Positions 48,776 through 57,552 of a stretch of DNA of 64,000 bases are shown here, piece by piece (positions within the stretch are counted from its first letter, which is position 1; each line of letters starts with the position of its first letter). A model generated the notes under the pieces. It worked only from the letters and a program-made list of their open reading frames with translations, was not told the origin of the DNA and ran no database searches. This DNA comes from an uncultured Clostridia bacterium (lineage in GTDB: Bacteria; Bacillota; Clostridia; Christensenellales; Aristaeellaceae). The stretch is taken from positions 1 through 64,000 of the forward strand of contig CAKTXR010000006.1 in NCBI GenBank assembly GCA_934631025.1, given 5' to 3'. The position numbers and the translations under genes are program-made.

Positions 48776-49588
48776 TTATACGTCGCCCAGACGGCGGCGA
48801 TACCGGCCGGGCGTTACGCCCATGTGCTTTTTGAACGCACGGCTGAAATAATACAGGCTCGAAAAGCCGCACATTTCCGCCGTCTGGGACACGGAGTAAT
48901 CGCCCTCGGCGCGCAATAGATCGCACGCACGCTCAAGGCGCAGGCGCATGAGATATTCCGAGGGCGCGCAGCCGTACGCCTCACGAAAGACGCGGCGGAA
49001 CTGCACGGGGCTTAAATACGCTTCCGCCGCCAGCGCCTCCACGCGCAGCGAGGGATCGTCCAGCCGCGCGCGCATAAGCCGCATCGCCGCCGCCAGCCGG
49101 TCGCCCCGCGCGCCGGAGAGCGCCGCCGCCGACTGGTCGCGCGCCATCATGGCGATCAGGCGCAAAAGCAGCGCCCGACACACCATGCGGTAGCCCGGCT
49201 CCCTGTCCAGCCAGCAGGCCGCCATGCGCGAGAACAGCTCGAGCGCCGCGGCGGGATCGCGCGCGGGGCAGACGTCGGGCAGGCCCAGCGCGGAAAGCTC
49301 GTCGGGACGGGCCGTCTCAAAGTCGGCGTAGACGAACGTATAGGTTTCCTCGCCCAGCTGCCGCCCCTGATAGCGGCTGTTTTTAGGCAGAAAGAACAGA
49401 TCGCCCGATTTGACCTCGAAGCGCCGCCCGTCGATGAAGCGGTATTCCGCCCGTCCGGATTTGACGTAAATCAGCCCATGCGAGTGTCGGGGCGGCGTTT
49501 CCAGCTTCAGCCAGCGGGGCGACGCGCCGTGTATGGCCAGCAGCATATCGGTGACGATCAGATCGACGTTGGGATTCATGCGCTTCAC
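48776..49588 (-). CDS. AraC-family transcriptional regulator
   Basis: The 270-residue protein has an N-terminal cupin sensor (~20-110: PPRHSHGLIYVKSGRAEYRF, RRFEVKSGDLFFLPKNSRY) and a C-terminal double HTH (AYLSPVQFRRVFREAYGCAPSEYLMRLRL, then SQTAEMCGFSSLYYFSRAFKKHMGVTPGRYR). Cupin-AraC regulators usually respond to sugars. It is divergent from the glycyl radical enzyme gene with a 161-bp shared promoter region, and is the obvious candidate activator for it. GGGAGGTGAAGCGC precedes the ATG. Confidence 0.92.
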   Translation of the reverse strand: MKRMNPNVDLIVTDMLLAIHGASPRWLKLETPPRHSHGLIYVKSGRAEYRFIDGRRFEVKSGDLFFLPKNSRYQGRQLGEETYTFVYADFETARPDELSALGLPDVCPARDPAAALELFSRMAACWLDREPGYRMVCRALLLRLIAMMARDQSAAALSGARGDRLAAAMRLMRARLDDPSLRVEALAAEAYLSPVQFRRVFREAYGCAPSEYLMRLRLERACDLLRAEGDYSVSQTAEMCGFSSLYYFSRAFKKHMGVTPGRYRRRLGDV

Positions 49589-49679
49589 CTCCCAGCCAGT
49601 ATAGCACGGGGCGCGCGCGGGTTCAATATCCGGACGCGGCGCACGATCGATTTGTGCAAATTTATGGTTGAAAAGCGCA

Positions 49680-49709
49680 TTGCGCGGCGGCGGGAATGCG
49701 GGCTATAAT
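49680..49709 (+). promoter_or_regulatory. Promoter of the glycyl radical enzyme operon
   Basis: TTGCGC (49680-49685) and TATAAT (49704-49709), 18-bp spacer. Upstream lies the dyad ATTTGTGCAAAT (49650-49661), centred about 24 bp above the -35, a plausible regulator site. Confidence 0.7.
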
Positions 49710-49749
49710 GGACGCAGCATGAAACGCCGAAGGGCGGGAGGATATTTCT

Positions 49750-51960
49750 ATGGACAGGACGTTTGAGCGGGATCGCGCGCTGCTGGATCGCCAATACGAG
49801 AGCGTTTGCTATGATCCCGAGACGGGACTTTCGCGGGAAGAGCTGCGCGCCGAGGCCGACGCGCTCGAAAAGCGCCTTTCGGGCGAAGCGCCCCTTTGCG
49901 TCAAGGCGGCGTTATTCAAGCTGACGCTGGAGAAGGCGCGCATCCATGTGGACGCATTCGACTGGATCGCCGATCACATCGACTTTGGCGATGCGCTCTC
50001 TGATCTGCGCGGCCGGCAGTGGACGGACAGCGGCCTGAAGGCAGTCTGCGCGCCGGTCGATCCGCTGACCGAATCGGGGCTTCTGACCGCCGGACTGGAT
50101 ATATCGCACACGTCGCCGGACTGGGAACGGCTGCTGACGCTGGGCCTTTGCGGCCTGCAAAGCGCCGCCGAGACGCGAAAGGCGCAGCTCGCCGCCGAAA
50201 ACGCGCTGACCACGCGCCGCCGCGATTTTCTGGACGGCGTGATCACGGTTTACGGCGCGATGCGCACGCTCTGCCGCCGATTGAGCGCGCAGGCCGAGAA
50301 GGAAAGAGCGCGCCATCCGGAGGACGAAGCGCGGCTGAAGGCCGTCTCCGCGGCGCTTGCGCATATCGCCGATCATCCGCCGCGGACGCTTCACGAGGCT
50401 ATGCAGCTGGCCTATATCTATCACGAATGTCAGGAATTCGAGGGCGAGCCGGTGCGCTCGATGGGCGGCTTCGACCGGCTCTACGGCCGCTTTTACGAAA
50501 GCGATCTCGCGGCGGGGCGATTGACGCGCGATCAGGCCAAAGAGCTGATCAAATACTTCTTCAACAAGTTCTACGCGCGCACGCAGGACAAGGCCAACGG
50601 CAAGAATTTCTACTTCGGCGGCGAGCTGCCGGGCGGTGAGAGCGCCGTGAACGATTTGTCCTATCTCGCACTCGAAGCGTATCGGGAGATGCGCACGGTC
50701 AATCCCAAGCTGTCGGTGCGCGTGTCAGCCAATACGCCGCAGGATTTCGTCGCGCTGGCGGCCGACTGCATCCGCGAGGGCTGCTCGGGCATCGTGTTCT
50801 GTAACGACAGATCGATCATCGAGACGATGATGAAATTCGGCAAGACGCGGGAGGACGCGCGGCGCTATGTGCCCATCGGCTGCTATGAGCCGGCGGCGGA
50901 GGGGCTTGAGATGAACCGCTCGGTTTCCGCGACGGTCAATCTGCCCAAGCTGGTCGAGCTGGCATTAAACGACGGCTTCGATCCGGTATACAACCGGCAG
51001 AGCGGCCCGCATACGGGGCTGGATTTCGACAGCTATGCGGCGTTTGAGGAGGCGGTTTTCCGGCAGGCGGATTATGTCCTCGATCTGGCGATGGAGCAGA
51101 TCCGAAAGTCGGAGGCCTGCTGGCCGCGCTTTAACCCCTCGCCGGTGCTGTCGGGCACGATGGCGCCCTGTCTGGACGCGGCGCGCGACGTGAGCCGCGG
51201 CGGCACGAAATACAACAACGCCGGCATCGTCTGCGGCAGTTTGGGCACGGCGGTCGACGCGCTGATCGCCGTCAAAAGGCTGGTGTTTGAGGAAAAGCGG
51301 CTGACGCTCTCCGAGCTGCGCGATATTCTCAGGAGCAACTGGGAAAACGACCCGCGCCTGCGCCTGATCGCGCTCAAAAAGCTTCCCAAATGGGGCAACG
51401 GCGACCCTGAAGCCGACGCCATCGCCTGTCGGATGAACGCGCGCCTGGCCGCCTGCGTCAACGGCCAGCCGAACACGCTGGGCGGCGTTTTCCAGCTGGC
51501 GCAGTTCTCCATCGACTACACCGTGCGTTTCGGCAAAAGCTGCGGCGCGACCCCCGACGGCCGCAGAAAGGGCGAGATGACCAGCAAGAATCTCGCCGCC
51601 GTGACGGCCATGGATCGGCGCGGCGTGACGGCGATGATCGAATCGGCGGGTCGGCTCGATCAGACGCAGTTTCCAGACGGCGCGGTGCTGGACTGCATAT
51701 TCCACCCCTCGGCGGTGCGCGGGGCGGAGGGGCTCAAGGCGTTCGTGCAGCTGATAGACACCTATTTTTCGCTGGGCGGGCTGTGCATACAGTTCAACGT
51801 GTTCGACGCGGCCACGCTGCGGGCGGCGCAGGAGAATCCCGAAAAATACGCGTCGCTTCAAGTGCGCGTGTGCGGCTGGAACGTGTTCTTCAACCATCTG
51901 AGCCGTGCCGAGCAGGACGAATTTATCCGGCAGGCCGAGCATGAGGAGGGAATCCGATGA
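49750..51960 (+). CDS. Glycyl radical enzyme (pyruvate formate-lyase family), dehydratase-like, unassigned substrate
   Basis: The 736-residue enzyme has the PFL fold. The thiyl Cys is Cys378 in PIGCYEPAAEG, and the radical Gly is Gly709 in RVCGWNVFF, 27 residues from the end. The C-x-E arrangement (Cys378, Glu380) is that of C-C/C-O/C-N cleaving dehydratases and lyases rather than the Cys-Cys of PFL. The motif CGW instead of the common SGY or RVAGY is unusual. It is shorter than most of the family (~780-850). The divergent AraC-cupin gene suggests a sugar-like inducer. Its activase is probably the radical SAM protein at 56476, five genes away. It overlaps the Nudix gene by 4 bp. Confidence 0.9.
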   Translation: MDRTFERDRALLDRQYESVCYDPETGLSREELRAEADALEKRLSGEAPLCVKAALFKLTLEKARIHVDAFDWIADHIDFGDALSDLRGRQWTDSGLKAVCAPVDPLTESGLLTAGLDISHTSPDWERLLTLGLCGLQSAAETRKAQLAAENALTTRRRDFLDGVITVYGAMRTLCRRLSAQAEKERARHPEDEARLKAVSAALAHIADHPPRTLHEAMQLAYIYHECQEFEGEPVRSMGGFDRLYGRFYESDLAAGRLTRDQAKELIKYFFNKFYARTQDKANGKNFYFGGELPGGESAVNDLSYLALEAYREMRTVNPKLSVRVSANTPQDFVALAADCIREGCSGIVFCNDRSIIETMMKFGKTREDARRYVPIGCYEPAAEGLEMNRSVSATVNLPKLVELALNDGFDPVYNRQSGPHTGLDFDSYAAFEEAVFRQADYVLDLAMEQIRKSEACWPRFNPSPVLSGTMAPCLDAARDVSRGGTKYNNAGIVCGSLGTAVDALIAVKRLVFEEKRLTLSELRDILRSNWENDPRLRLIALKKLPKWGNGDPEADAIACRMNARLAACVNGQPNTLGGVFQLAQFSIDYTVRFGKSCGATPDGRRKGEMTSKNLAAVTAMDRRGVTAMIESAGRLDQTQFPDGAVLDCIFHPSAVRGAEGLKAFVQLIDTYFSLGGLCIQFNVFDAATLRAAQENPEKYASLQVRVCGWNVFFNHLSRAEQDEFIRQAEHEEGIR

Positions 51961-52520
51961 CGCTGGAACAGGAACTTTTGACCTATCAGCCCGCAAACGA
52001 GCAGGAAGCGCGCGATCTGCCGAAGATGCTCGCCTTTCTGCGCGAGGGCGAAACGCCCTTCGACCGCGCCAACGAGACGGCGCACTTCACCGCCTCGGCA
52101 TGGGTGGTCGGCCGCGAGACGGGGAAGGTGCTGCTCATTTATCACAACATCTATCAGTCCTGGGCGTGGACGGGCGGCCATGCCGACGGCGAAACCGACC
52201 TGCGCGCCGTCGCCCGTCGGGAGGCCATGGAGGAGAGCGGCGTGAGCGGCCTGCGCGATCTGGAGGACGGCCCGCTGTCGATCGAAATTCTGACCGTCAA
52301 CGGCCATGAAAAGCGCGGGCAATACGTCTCGTCGCACCTGCACTACAACGTGACCTATCTCTTCGAAGCGGACGACCGGCAGGCCGTTCACATGAAGAGC
52401 GACGAAAACAGCGGCGCGGGCTGGTTTGCGCCCGAGGACGCGCTCGCCGCCGTTTCTGAGGTATGGATGCGGGAGCGCATCTATCCCAAGCTGATTGCCA
52501 AAGCGGCGCGGCTGAAATAG
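51957..52520 (+). CDS. Nudix hydrolase
   Basis: The 187-residue protein has a Nudix box GGHADGETDLRAVARREAME plus ESGV. The overall length fits, but the first Glu is shifted by one position relative to the strict G-x5-E-x7-REUXEEXGU, as in other GHADG-type members. It hydrolyses nucleoside diphosphates linked to another group; substrate unknown. Its ATG overlaps the TGA of the glycyl radical enzyme (ATGA), so it is made together with it. Confidence 0.9.
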   Translation: MTLEQELLTYQPANEQEARDLPKMLAFLREGETPFDRANETAHFTASAWVVGRETGKVLLIYHNIYQSWAWTGGHADGETDLRAVARREAMEESGVSGLRDLEDGPLSIEILTVNGHEKRGQYVSSHLHYNVTYLFEADDRQAVHMKSDENSGAGWFAPEDALAAVSEVWMRERIYPKLIAKAARLK

Positions 52521-52581
52521 CGCTGTGGATGAGATTGCAGCCGTTCGTTGAACGGGCGATTTGCTGTGCTTCCGCGTAGTC

Positions 52582-52693
52582 CAATATCCTGCCGTTTTCC
52601 TGTGGAGCTGCATCCGGTATGCGGCTCCACGCCTTTCACTCAAGCGCTTTTTCATAACTTTCCAGCCGAACGGGCGGATTCATAACGCCCGTT
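52582..52693 (+). repeat. Dispersed intergenic repeat, copy B
   Basis: This is the partner of 20087-20196, in the same orientation. Like copy A it lies just beyond the terminator of a PHP-domain gene transcribed from the minus strand (62 bp to the PHP stop here, 80 bp there). It has no open frame. Confidence 0.7.
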
Positions 52694-52703
52694 TGACGAA
52701 CGT

Positions 52704-52744
52704 AAAAACTCTCCGGCCGGACGCGAAATCCGGTCGGAGTTTTT
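52704..52744. terminator. Bidirectional terminator between nudix and PHP genes
   Basis: A 12-bp stem (ACTC plus CGGCCGGA with TCCGGTCGGAGT, one 2-nt bulge) is flanked by A5 and T5. Confidence 0.88.
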
Positions 52745-52754
52745 GTATGTGTGG

Positions 52755-53558
52755 TTACGCGCGCTCGATGTGGAATTTGTCGCTCTCCTGAAGGCCGAGC
52801 CGGTCTATGGCGCGCTCGAATATCGCGCGGCAGTCGGCAAAGGAGGCCGGATGATGCGCGTCGCTGCCGCAGTAGAACTTGCAGCCGCAGCTCTTCGCGA
52901 TTCTAAACGGACGCAGCACGACGTCCTCCTCCGCGTCGGAGAACTTCATGTCGTCGGAGTTCAGCTCGATGCCCACGCCCACGGCGGCCGCCTTTGCAAA
53001 CAGCCGCTCCAGCTCGTGCTCGGGCAGCGCGTTCATCACGGCGAGATACATATCGCGCCTGGGGGCGATCAGCCCGCACGCCAGATGCGCAATGCCGATC
53101 TTATGGAAGGGCAGATTCATGTCAAGCAGGCCGTCCAGCCGGCTGAGCCAGCATTTCGCGCGCCCCTCGACCGTCTGCGCGTCCTCATCGGAGATGGTGA
53201 AGCCCACCATGTGCAGGTGCGTCGTGGGGATGATCACAAAGCCGAAGCGGTCGAAATGCTCCTTCGCAACGCCCACCGTCATGAACTTGTCCATGTCCGT
53301 CTCGCAGCCGAAGAGGAATTCGGTGTTTTCATCCTGCGGCAGCGGCTTGGCGCGGCTGATCCACGCGTAATTCTGCTTCTGATACCAGTCGGACGCGCCG
53401 CTCACCGTCTCATCCCAGAAGTGATCGGTCAGGCAGATCGTGCGCAGGCCATTCTCCCGCGCGTAGCTCAGGATGCGCTCAGGGGTCTGCGCGGGGTCGC
53501 TCGAGCAGAGCGAAATCTGCGAATGAATGTGATAATCGTGATCAAACGCGAATTTCAT
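52755..53558 (-). CDS. PHP-domain phosphoesterase (histidinol-phosphatase-like)
   Basis: The 267-residue protein has PHP motif I HDYHIHSQISLCSSD, motif II TICLTDHFWDE, GCETDMDKF, TTHLHMVG and FYCGSDAHHPASF. It is only distantly related to the PHP protein at 20276. GAGGTGAAATCC precedes ATG 53558; a GTG three codons upstream overlaps the binding site and is less likely. Sugar- or nucleotide-phosphate hydrolysis is likely; a role in histidine synthesis is not supported by neighbours. It is last in a minus-strand run with GNAT and MBL genes. Confidence 0.88.
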   Translation of the reverse strand: MKFAFDHDYHIHSQISLCSSDPAQTPERILSYARENGLRTICLTDHFWDETVSGASDWYQKQNYAWISRAKPLPQDENTEFLFGCETDMDKFMTVGVAKEHFDRFGFVIIPTTHLHMVGFTISDEDAQTVEGRAKCWLSRLDGLLDMNLPFHKIGIAHLACGLIAPRRDMYLAVMNALPEHELERLFAKAAAVGVGIELNSDDMKFSDAEEDVVLRPFRIAKSCGCKFYCGSDAHHPASFADCRAIFERAIDRLGLQESDKFHIERA

Positions 53559-53580
53559 GGATTTCACCTCACCAATATAT

Positions 53581-54549
53581 TTACAGCGTGATGGGGAACC
53601 ACTCCGCGGGCATATCGGGATACAGCACGCGGCTGAGCGGCGAGAACATCAGCTCCTGCGCCTGCATCCGCGTCAGCGCCGGCGCGGCGGCAGGATCGCC
53701 CGTCTCGACGGTCACCTTGCCGCCCCTGCACGCCATATGCCACGCTTCGCCCTCGACGTTCAGCGTGGCTTCTCCGTCGGACAGCAATCCGGCGGCGGCT
53801 CTCAAGCCGAGTCCGGCCAGCAGCACGCGGTCGAAATGATAGACGCGGTACTGCATGGTGTGCTTGAGCGTGGTGTTCTCGCAGAACGCGCCGACCGCCC
53901 TCAGACAGGCCGTCTCGTAGGGCGCGGCCGATACGCACAGGCTGTCCGCGCCCGTCGCCTTGAAATACGCGGCGCATGCGTCGGCGGCGAGGGAATAGTC
54001 GTCCAGCGTCAGACGGCCGCCGTTCAGCGTGCCGCGCTGAGCGCCCGCTTTGTCGAGCAGCGCCCCGTCCCGCCAGATCAGGCGCGGCTCGGCTTCGCCC
54101 AGCGTATGGCGGATGTTGGTGGGCGTTACGTCGAGCGCATAGCGAACGCCGCCCTGCGTGTAACCGAAATACTGATAGCGCTGGCGCAGGCCGTTCAGCT
54201 CGGCATAGTCGTAGCCCGCGGCGGCCATGTCCTCGTCGGCCATGCGCATGAGATGCTTCATGTGACCCTCGCCGCGCTCATAGGGATGCACGGACACCTG
54301 ACCGACATGGCCGCGCGTGAGATGAACGCCGGCGCAGTCGCTCTCGCGCTTCGAGATGGACAGCGTAGCCTTGATGCGGCCGTCGCGCACGGCGACATAG
54401 TGCTCCTTCCAGAAGGGATAATCGCCGCCGTACATGGCGGGATTGAACTTCTTGAAATCGTGCGGATGATGCGCCTGGCTGAACACATAGTTGATGAAAT
54501 CCAGTATGTCGGCGGCCTCCTCGGCGCGCGCCTTTCGGTACTCGAGCAT
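53581..54549 (-). CDS. GNAT-family N-acetyltransferase (Eis-like two-domain type)
   Basis: The 322-residue protein starts with a GNAT domain (YRKARAEEAADILDFINYVF; GHVGQVSVHPYERGEGHMKHLMRMADEDM contains the acetyl-CoA loop). A second, degenerate GNAT-like region and an SCP2-like C-terminal part (VETGDPAAAPALTRMQAQELMFS) follow, an arrangement seen in Eis. Substrates of Eis relatives are aminoglycosides and protein lysines, but nothing fixes it here. GGGAGGAACGC precedes the ATG. It lies between MBL and PHP genes at 20-22 bp. Confidence 0.82.
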   Translation of the reverse strand: MLEYRKARAEEAADILDFINYVFSQAHHPHDFKKFNPAMYGGDYPFWKEHYVAVRDGRIKATLSISKRESDCAGVHLTRGHVGQVSVHPYERGEGHMKHLMRMADEDMAAAGYDYAELNGLRQRYQYFGYTQGGVRYALDVTPTNIRHTLGEAEPRLIWRDGALLDKAGAQRGTLNGGRLTLDDYSLAADACAAYFKATGADSLCVSAAPYETACLRAVGAFCENTTLKHTMQYRVYHFDRVLLAGLGLRAAAGLLSDGEATLNVEGEAWHMACRGGKVTVETGDPAAAPALTRMQAQELMFSPLSRVLYPDMPAEWFPITL

Positions 54550-54569
54550 GATGCGTTCCTCCCAATGAT

Positions 54570-55343
54570 TTATAATTCAACGACGTCTCCGTCGTTCAGT
54601 ATCCGTGCGTTTATCCCGTCCAGAGCGTTCAGGCGCGCCTGCACGCCCTCCGGATCGGCCAGTATCGTGCGGCCGTGATGGATGAAGCCCAGTCTTTTCG
54701 GCACGCGATCCGATTCGGCCAGCCGCCGCGCAACGGCGAGGGGATCGTGATGCCCCGTCTCGTGGAGCAGAAGATCGCAGTTTTCCAGCAGCGGCGCATA
54801 GTCGTCATAGCCGCCGGTATCGCCAGTGTAGACCAGCTTTTTTCCGTCCGCTTCTACCGAAAAGCCGTACGCGCGCCAGCCGTACTGCGCGTCATAGCCC
54901 ATGTGGGACGTGTGCAGCGCCGTCACGCGCAGGCCGTCCTCATCATAGATCACGCCGTCGGCAATATCGCGGATATCCAGATTGAATTTGCATTGAAAGC
55001 CGCCCTCGCTCAGCGAAAGCAGCGCGGAAACCGCCGGCCATGCGCGGCTGTCGGGCAGATACAGCCGCACGGTCTTTCCGGCCAGCCCTCCCTGCCGGCT
55101 GTCCAGCTTGCGCAGCGTCCAGAGCAAATTGGGCAGCCCGCCGATGTGATCCATATGCGTATGGCTTATGAAAATCGCGTGCGCGGCGAGCAGATCGAGT
55201 CCGGCAAGATGCGCCGTGCGCGAGCAGCCCTCGCCCGCGTCGAACCAGTACAGCGCGCCGGCCCGTTCGAGCGCGAAGGACGTGTGCCTGCGTTCCGGCA
55301 TTGGCTCCGTGCCCGAGCAGGAGCCGAGGATGTGAATTTTCAT
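54570..55343 (-). CDS. MBL-fold metallo-hydrolase (RNase Z/ElaC-like)
   Basis: The 257-residue protein has the beta-lactamase-fold motif ISHTHMDHIGGLPNLLW and preceding FDAGEGCSRTAH. Later ligands lie in TALHTSHMGYD, YTGDTGGYDDY and IHHGRTIL. The GSCSGTEPMPERRHTSF start is typical of RNase Z-like phosphodiesterases. The exosite of true RNase Z is not apparent, so another phosphodiester or a small molecule may be the substrate. It is first in the MBL-GNAT-PHP group. Confidence 0.88.
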   Translation of the reverse strand: MKIHILGSCSGTEPMPERRHTSFALERAGALYWFDAGEGCSRTAHLAGLDLLAAHAIFISHTHMDHIGGLPNLLWTLRKLDSRQGGLAGKTVRLYLPDSRAWPAVSALLSLSEGGFQCKFNLDIRDIADGVIYDEDGLRVTALHTSHMGYDAQYGWRAYGFSVEADGKKLVYTGDTGGYDDYAPLLENCDLLLHETGHHDPLAVARRLAESDRVPKRLGFIHHGRTILADPEGVQARLNALDGINARILNDGDVVEL

Positions 55344-55414
55344 GGCGCTCCCTCCGATGAATCGGCGTTTATGACAGCATACACCATCCCGCCGCCAATT
55401 GCAAGACGCGGCGC

Positions 55415-55492
55415 GGCGTTTTTTTACTATTGCGGCTTTTTATGGTATTTTCATACCGGAAATCGGCGGGCGAGGGGCGTTTTTTACTATTG
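55415..55492 (+). repeat. Direct repeats flanking a dyad before the nitroreductase gene
   Basis: GGCGTTTTTTTACTATTG (55415-55432) recurs with one T fewer at 55476-55492. Between them GGTATTTTCATACC (55444-55457) is a dyad with a 4-nt centre. The second repeat runs into the -35 of the nitroreductase promoter, so these are candidate regulator sites. Confidence 0.55.
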
Positions 55493-55519
55493 TCCCCACT
55501 CGGCGCGTTATGCTATAAT
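55490..55519 (+). promoter_or_regulatory. Promoter of the nitroreductase gene
   Basis: TTGTCC (55490-55495), 18-bp spacer and TATAAT (55514-55519) with a TGC extension. Confidence 0.65.
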
Positions 55520-55566
55520 GAAGGCCGAATATAACGATCCGTCAGGACGAAGGAGAATAAAACGGC

Positions 55567-56286
55567 ATGGATCTGCTCACCGCCATTTCCGTACGGCGCT
55601 CCCGCCGCCACTATATCGACGAGCCGATGACCTCGATCCTCTGCGATAAGCTGCGCGCCGAGGCCGACCGGCTGAACGCCGAAAGCGGGCTGGATATGCG
55701 CCTCGTCACCGACCGGCACGAGCTGTTCAAGGGCGGCTTCGGGCTGTTTCAAGGCGCGCGCAACGCCTTTCTGCTCGCGGGGCCGTCGGACAATCCCGAT
55801 CTGGCCGAGCAGAGCGGCTACTGGGGCGAGCGGCTCGTCCTCTTCGCCACGACGATGAATCTGGGAACCTGCTGGGTTGCCGCGACGTTCAACCGCGCGC
55901 TGGCCGAGACGCTGATTCCCGCCGGCAAGCGGCTGGTGTGCGCGGTCGCCGTCGGGCTGGCGAAGGACGAGATGAGCGTGCGCGAGAGCGTTCAGTACCG
56001 GCTGATTCACCGCTCCTGCAAGCCAATTGGCGCGCTCTGCCGCTATGACCGCCCCAGCGAGCGCTTCACGGCGGGCATGGAGGCCGTGCGGCTTGCGCCC
56101 TCGGCGATGAACCGCCAGCCGGTGTTTTTCGAGCTGAAAAACGGCGTTGTGACGGCGCGCGTGTCACCCTCGGCGTGGGGGCCGGTCGATCTGGGGATCG
56201 CCAAGGCACATTTCGAGCTGGCCGCCGGAAAAGGGCGCTGGGCGTGGGGCAGCGGCGCAGCGTTTGACAGCGGCGAGCCGTTCTGA
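55567..56286 (+). CDS. Nitroreductase-family flavoprotein
   Basis: The 239-residue protein resembles the two-lobe nitroreductase type (TM1586-like). It has LLTAISVRRSRRHYIDEPM for FMN phosphate binding, YWGERLVLFATTMNLGTCWVAATFNR, and a second lobe from ~160 (ERFTAGMEAVRLAPSAMNRQPVFFEL). It reduces nitro- or quinone-like compounds with NAD(P)H, though natural substrates are unknown. It begins the plus-strand run leading to the radical SAM activase. AAGGAGAATAAAAC is near the ATG. Confidence 0.88.
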   Translation: MDLLTAISVRRSRRHYIDEPMTSILCDKLRAEADRLNAESGLDMRLVTDRHELFKGGFGLFQGARNAFLLAGPSDNPDLAEQSGYWGERLVLFATTMNLGTCWVAATFNRALAETLIPAGKRLVCAVAVGLAKDEMSVRESVQYRLIHRSCKPIGALCRYDRPSERFTAGMEAVRLAPSAMNRQPVFFELKNGVVTARVSPSAWGPVDLGIAKAHFELAAGKGRWAWGSGAAFDSGEPF

Positions 56287-56475
56287 TTCTCCTGCCGCTT
56301 CAAAGGGAGCCTGGCCGGCGGTCGCCGCGATTTTTCATGGAGCATGAAGCCGCACGGGATTCCTCTCAGGCTTCAGGACAAACGTCAAAAACCCTGGAAT
56401 CGCCGCTTTGCACGCTTCTGGAATGCGCTGCGGCCAAAGATATTTCGCAAAAGACATTTTCAAGGAGATATGAGC

Positions 56476-57372
56476 ATGGCGCTGATATTCAACATCCAGC
56501 GATTTTCTGTCAACGACGGCCCGGGCATCCGCACGAATGTGTTTTTCAAGGGCTGTCCGCTCAACTGTCTGTGGTGCCATAATCCCGAATCGAAATCGGT
56601 GATGCCCGATCTGGGGTTTATCGCCTCGAAGTGCATCGGCTGCGGTCATTGCCTGACGCAGTGTCCCGGCCACTGCCACACGATGGAAAACGGCGAGCAC
56701 GTCATCGACCGCACGAAGTGCCTGGCCTGCCGCGCCTGCGAGCGCTTCTGCGCCGGCGCGCTGGAGATCATGGGGCGCGAAATGACCGTAGACGAGGTGC
56801 TGGGTGAAGTCATGAAGGACGAAATCTTCTACAAAACCTCGAACGGCGGCATGACCGTTTCCGGCGGCGAACCGATGATTCAGTTCCCGTTCATCGCCGA
56901 GCTGCTGCGCGCGGCGAAGGACAGGGGACTGACCTGCTGCATGGAGACCTGCGGCTTCGCGGCCTGGGCACGCTTTGAGGAGATCATGCCCTACGTCGAT
57001 CTGTTCCTCTACGACATAAAGGAAACCGATCCCGCGCGGCACAGGGAGTATACCGGCGCGGACAACGCGCTCATCCTCGAAAACCTGAAAAAGCTGGACG
57101 AGGCGGGCGCGAAAACCGTGCTGCGCTGTCCGATCATCCCCGGCCTGAACGACCGCGCCGACCACTTTACCGCCGTCGCGCGTCTGGCCGATTCGCTCAA
57201 AAATGTACAGGGGATCGACGTGGAGCCGTATCACCCGCTGGGCAAGACGAAATGCGAGAACCTCGGCCGCGATTATCCGCTCGCTGCGCTATCCTTTCCG
57301 GACAAGGCGCAGGTTCAGGCGTGGATCGACGCGCTGGCTGCGCAGACGCATGTGCCCGTGCGGCAGGGCTGA
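56476..57372 (+). CDS. Glycyl-radical enzyme activating enzyme (radical SAM)
   Basis: The 298-residue protein has the radical SAM cluster Cys motif GCPLNCLWCHNPES (CX3CX2C). It then has two ferredoxin-like clusters, KCIGCGHCLTQCPGHC and KCLACRACERFCAG, as in activases of dehydratase-type glycyl radical enzymes; PFL activase lacks these. GGMTVSGGEPMIQF and LYDIKETDPARHREYTG are conserved. It makes the radical on Gly of its partner, likely the enzyme at 49750. ATG 56476 has AAGGAGAT 7 nt upstream; an open extension to 56344 is unsupported. Confidence 0.94.
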   Translation: MALIFNIQRFSVNDGPGIRTNVFFKGCPLNCLWCHNPESKSVMPDLGFIASKCIGCGHCLTQCPGHCHTMENGEHVIDRTKCLACRACERFCAGALEIMGREMTVDEVLGEVMKDEIFYKTSNGGMTVSGGEPMIQFPFIAELLRAAKDRGLTCCMETCGFAAWARFEEIMPYVDLFLYDIKETDPARHREYTGADNALILENLKKLDEAGAKTVLRCPIIPGLNDRADHFTAVARLADSLKNVQGIDVEPYHPLGKTKCENLGRDYPLAALSFPDKAQVQAWIDALAAQTHVPVRQG

Positions 57373-57552
57373 GAGAGCGGCAGCGTATCGGAGCGCGTTT
57401 TCAAACAGCCCGATAACGGGCAAATCTGCCAGAAGCGAACAGGAACGCGGAAGGAATATCCGCCCGCCGCATTGGAGCGCGAGACGCACTGCGGATTTTC
57501 GTAAAAAGGCGGGCTGACCGCGCATTTTCAAGAATACAGGAGGATACTCACC

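Noticed and set aside
49750..52520. Pyruvate formate-lyase as name for the glycyl radical enzyme
   Set aside because: The catalytic Cys-Cys pair of PFL is absent; the site is Cys-Tyr-Glu.
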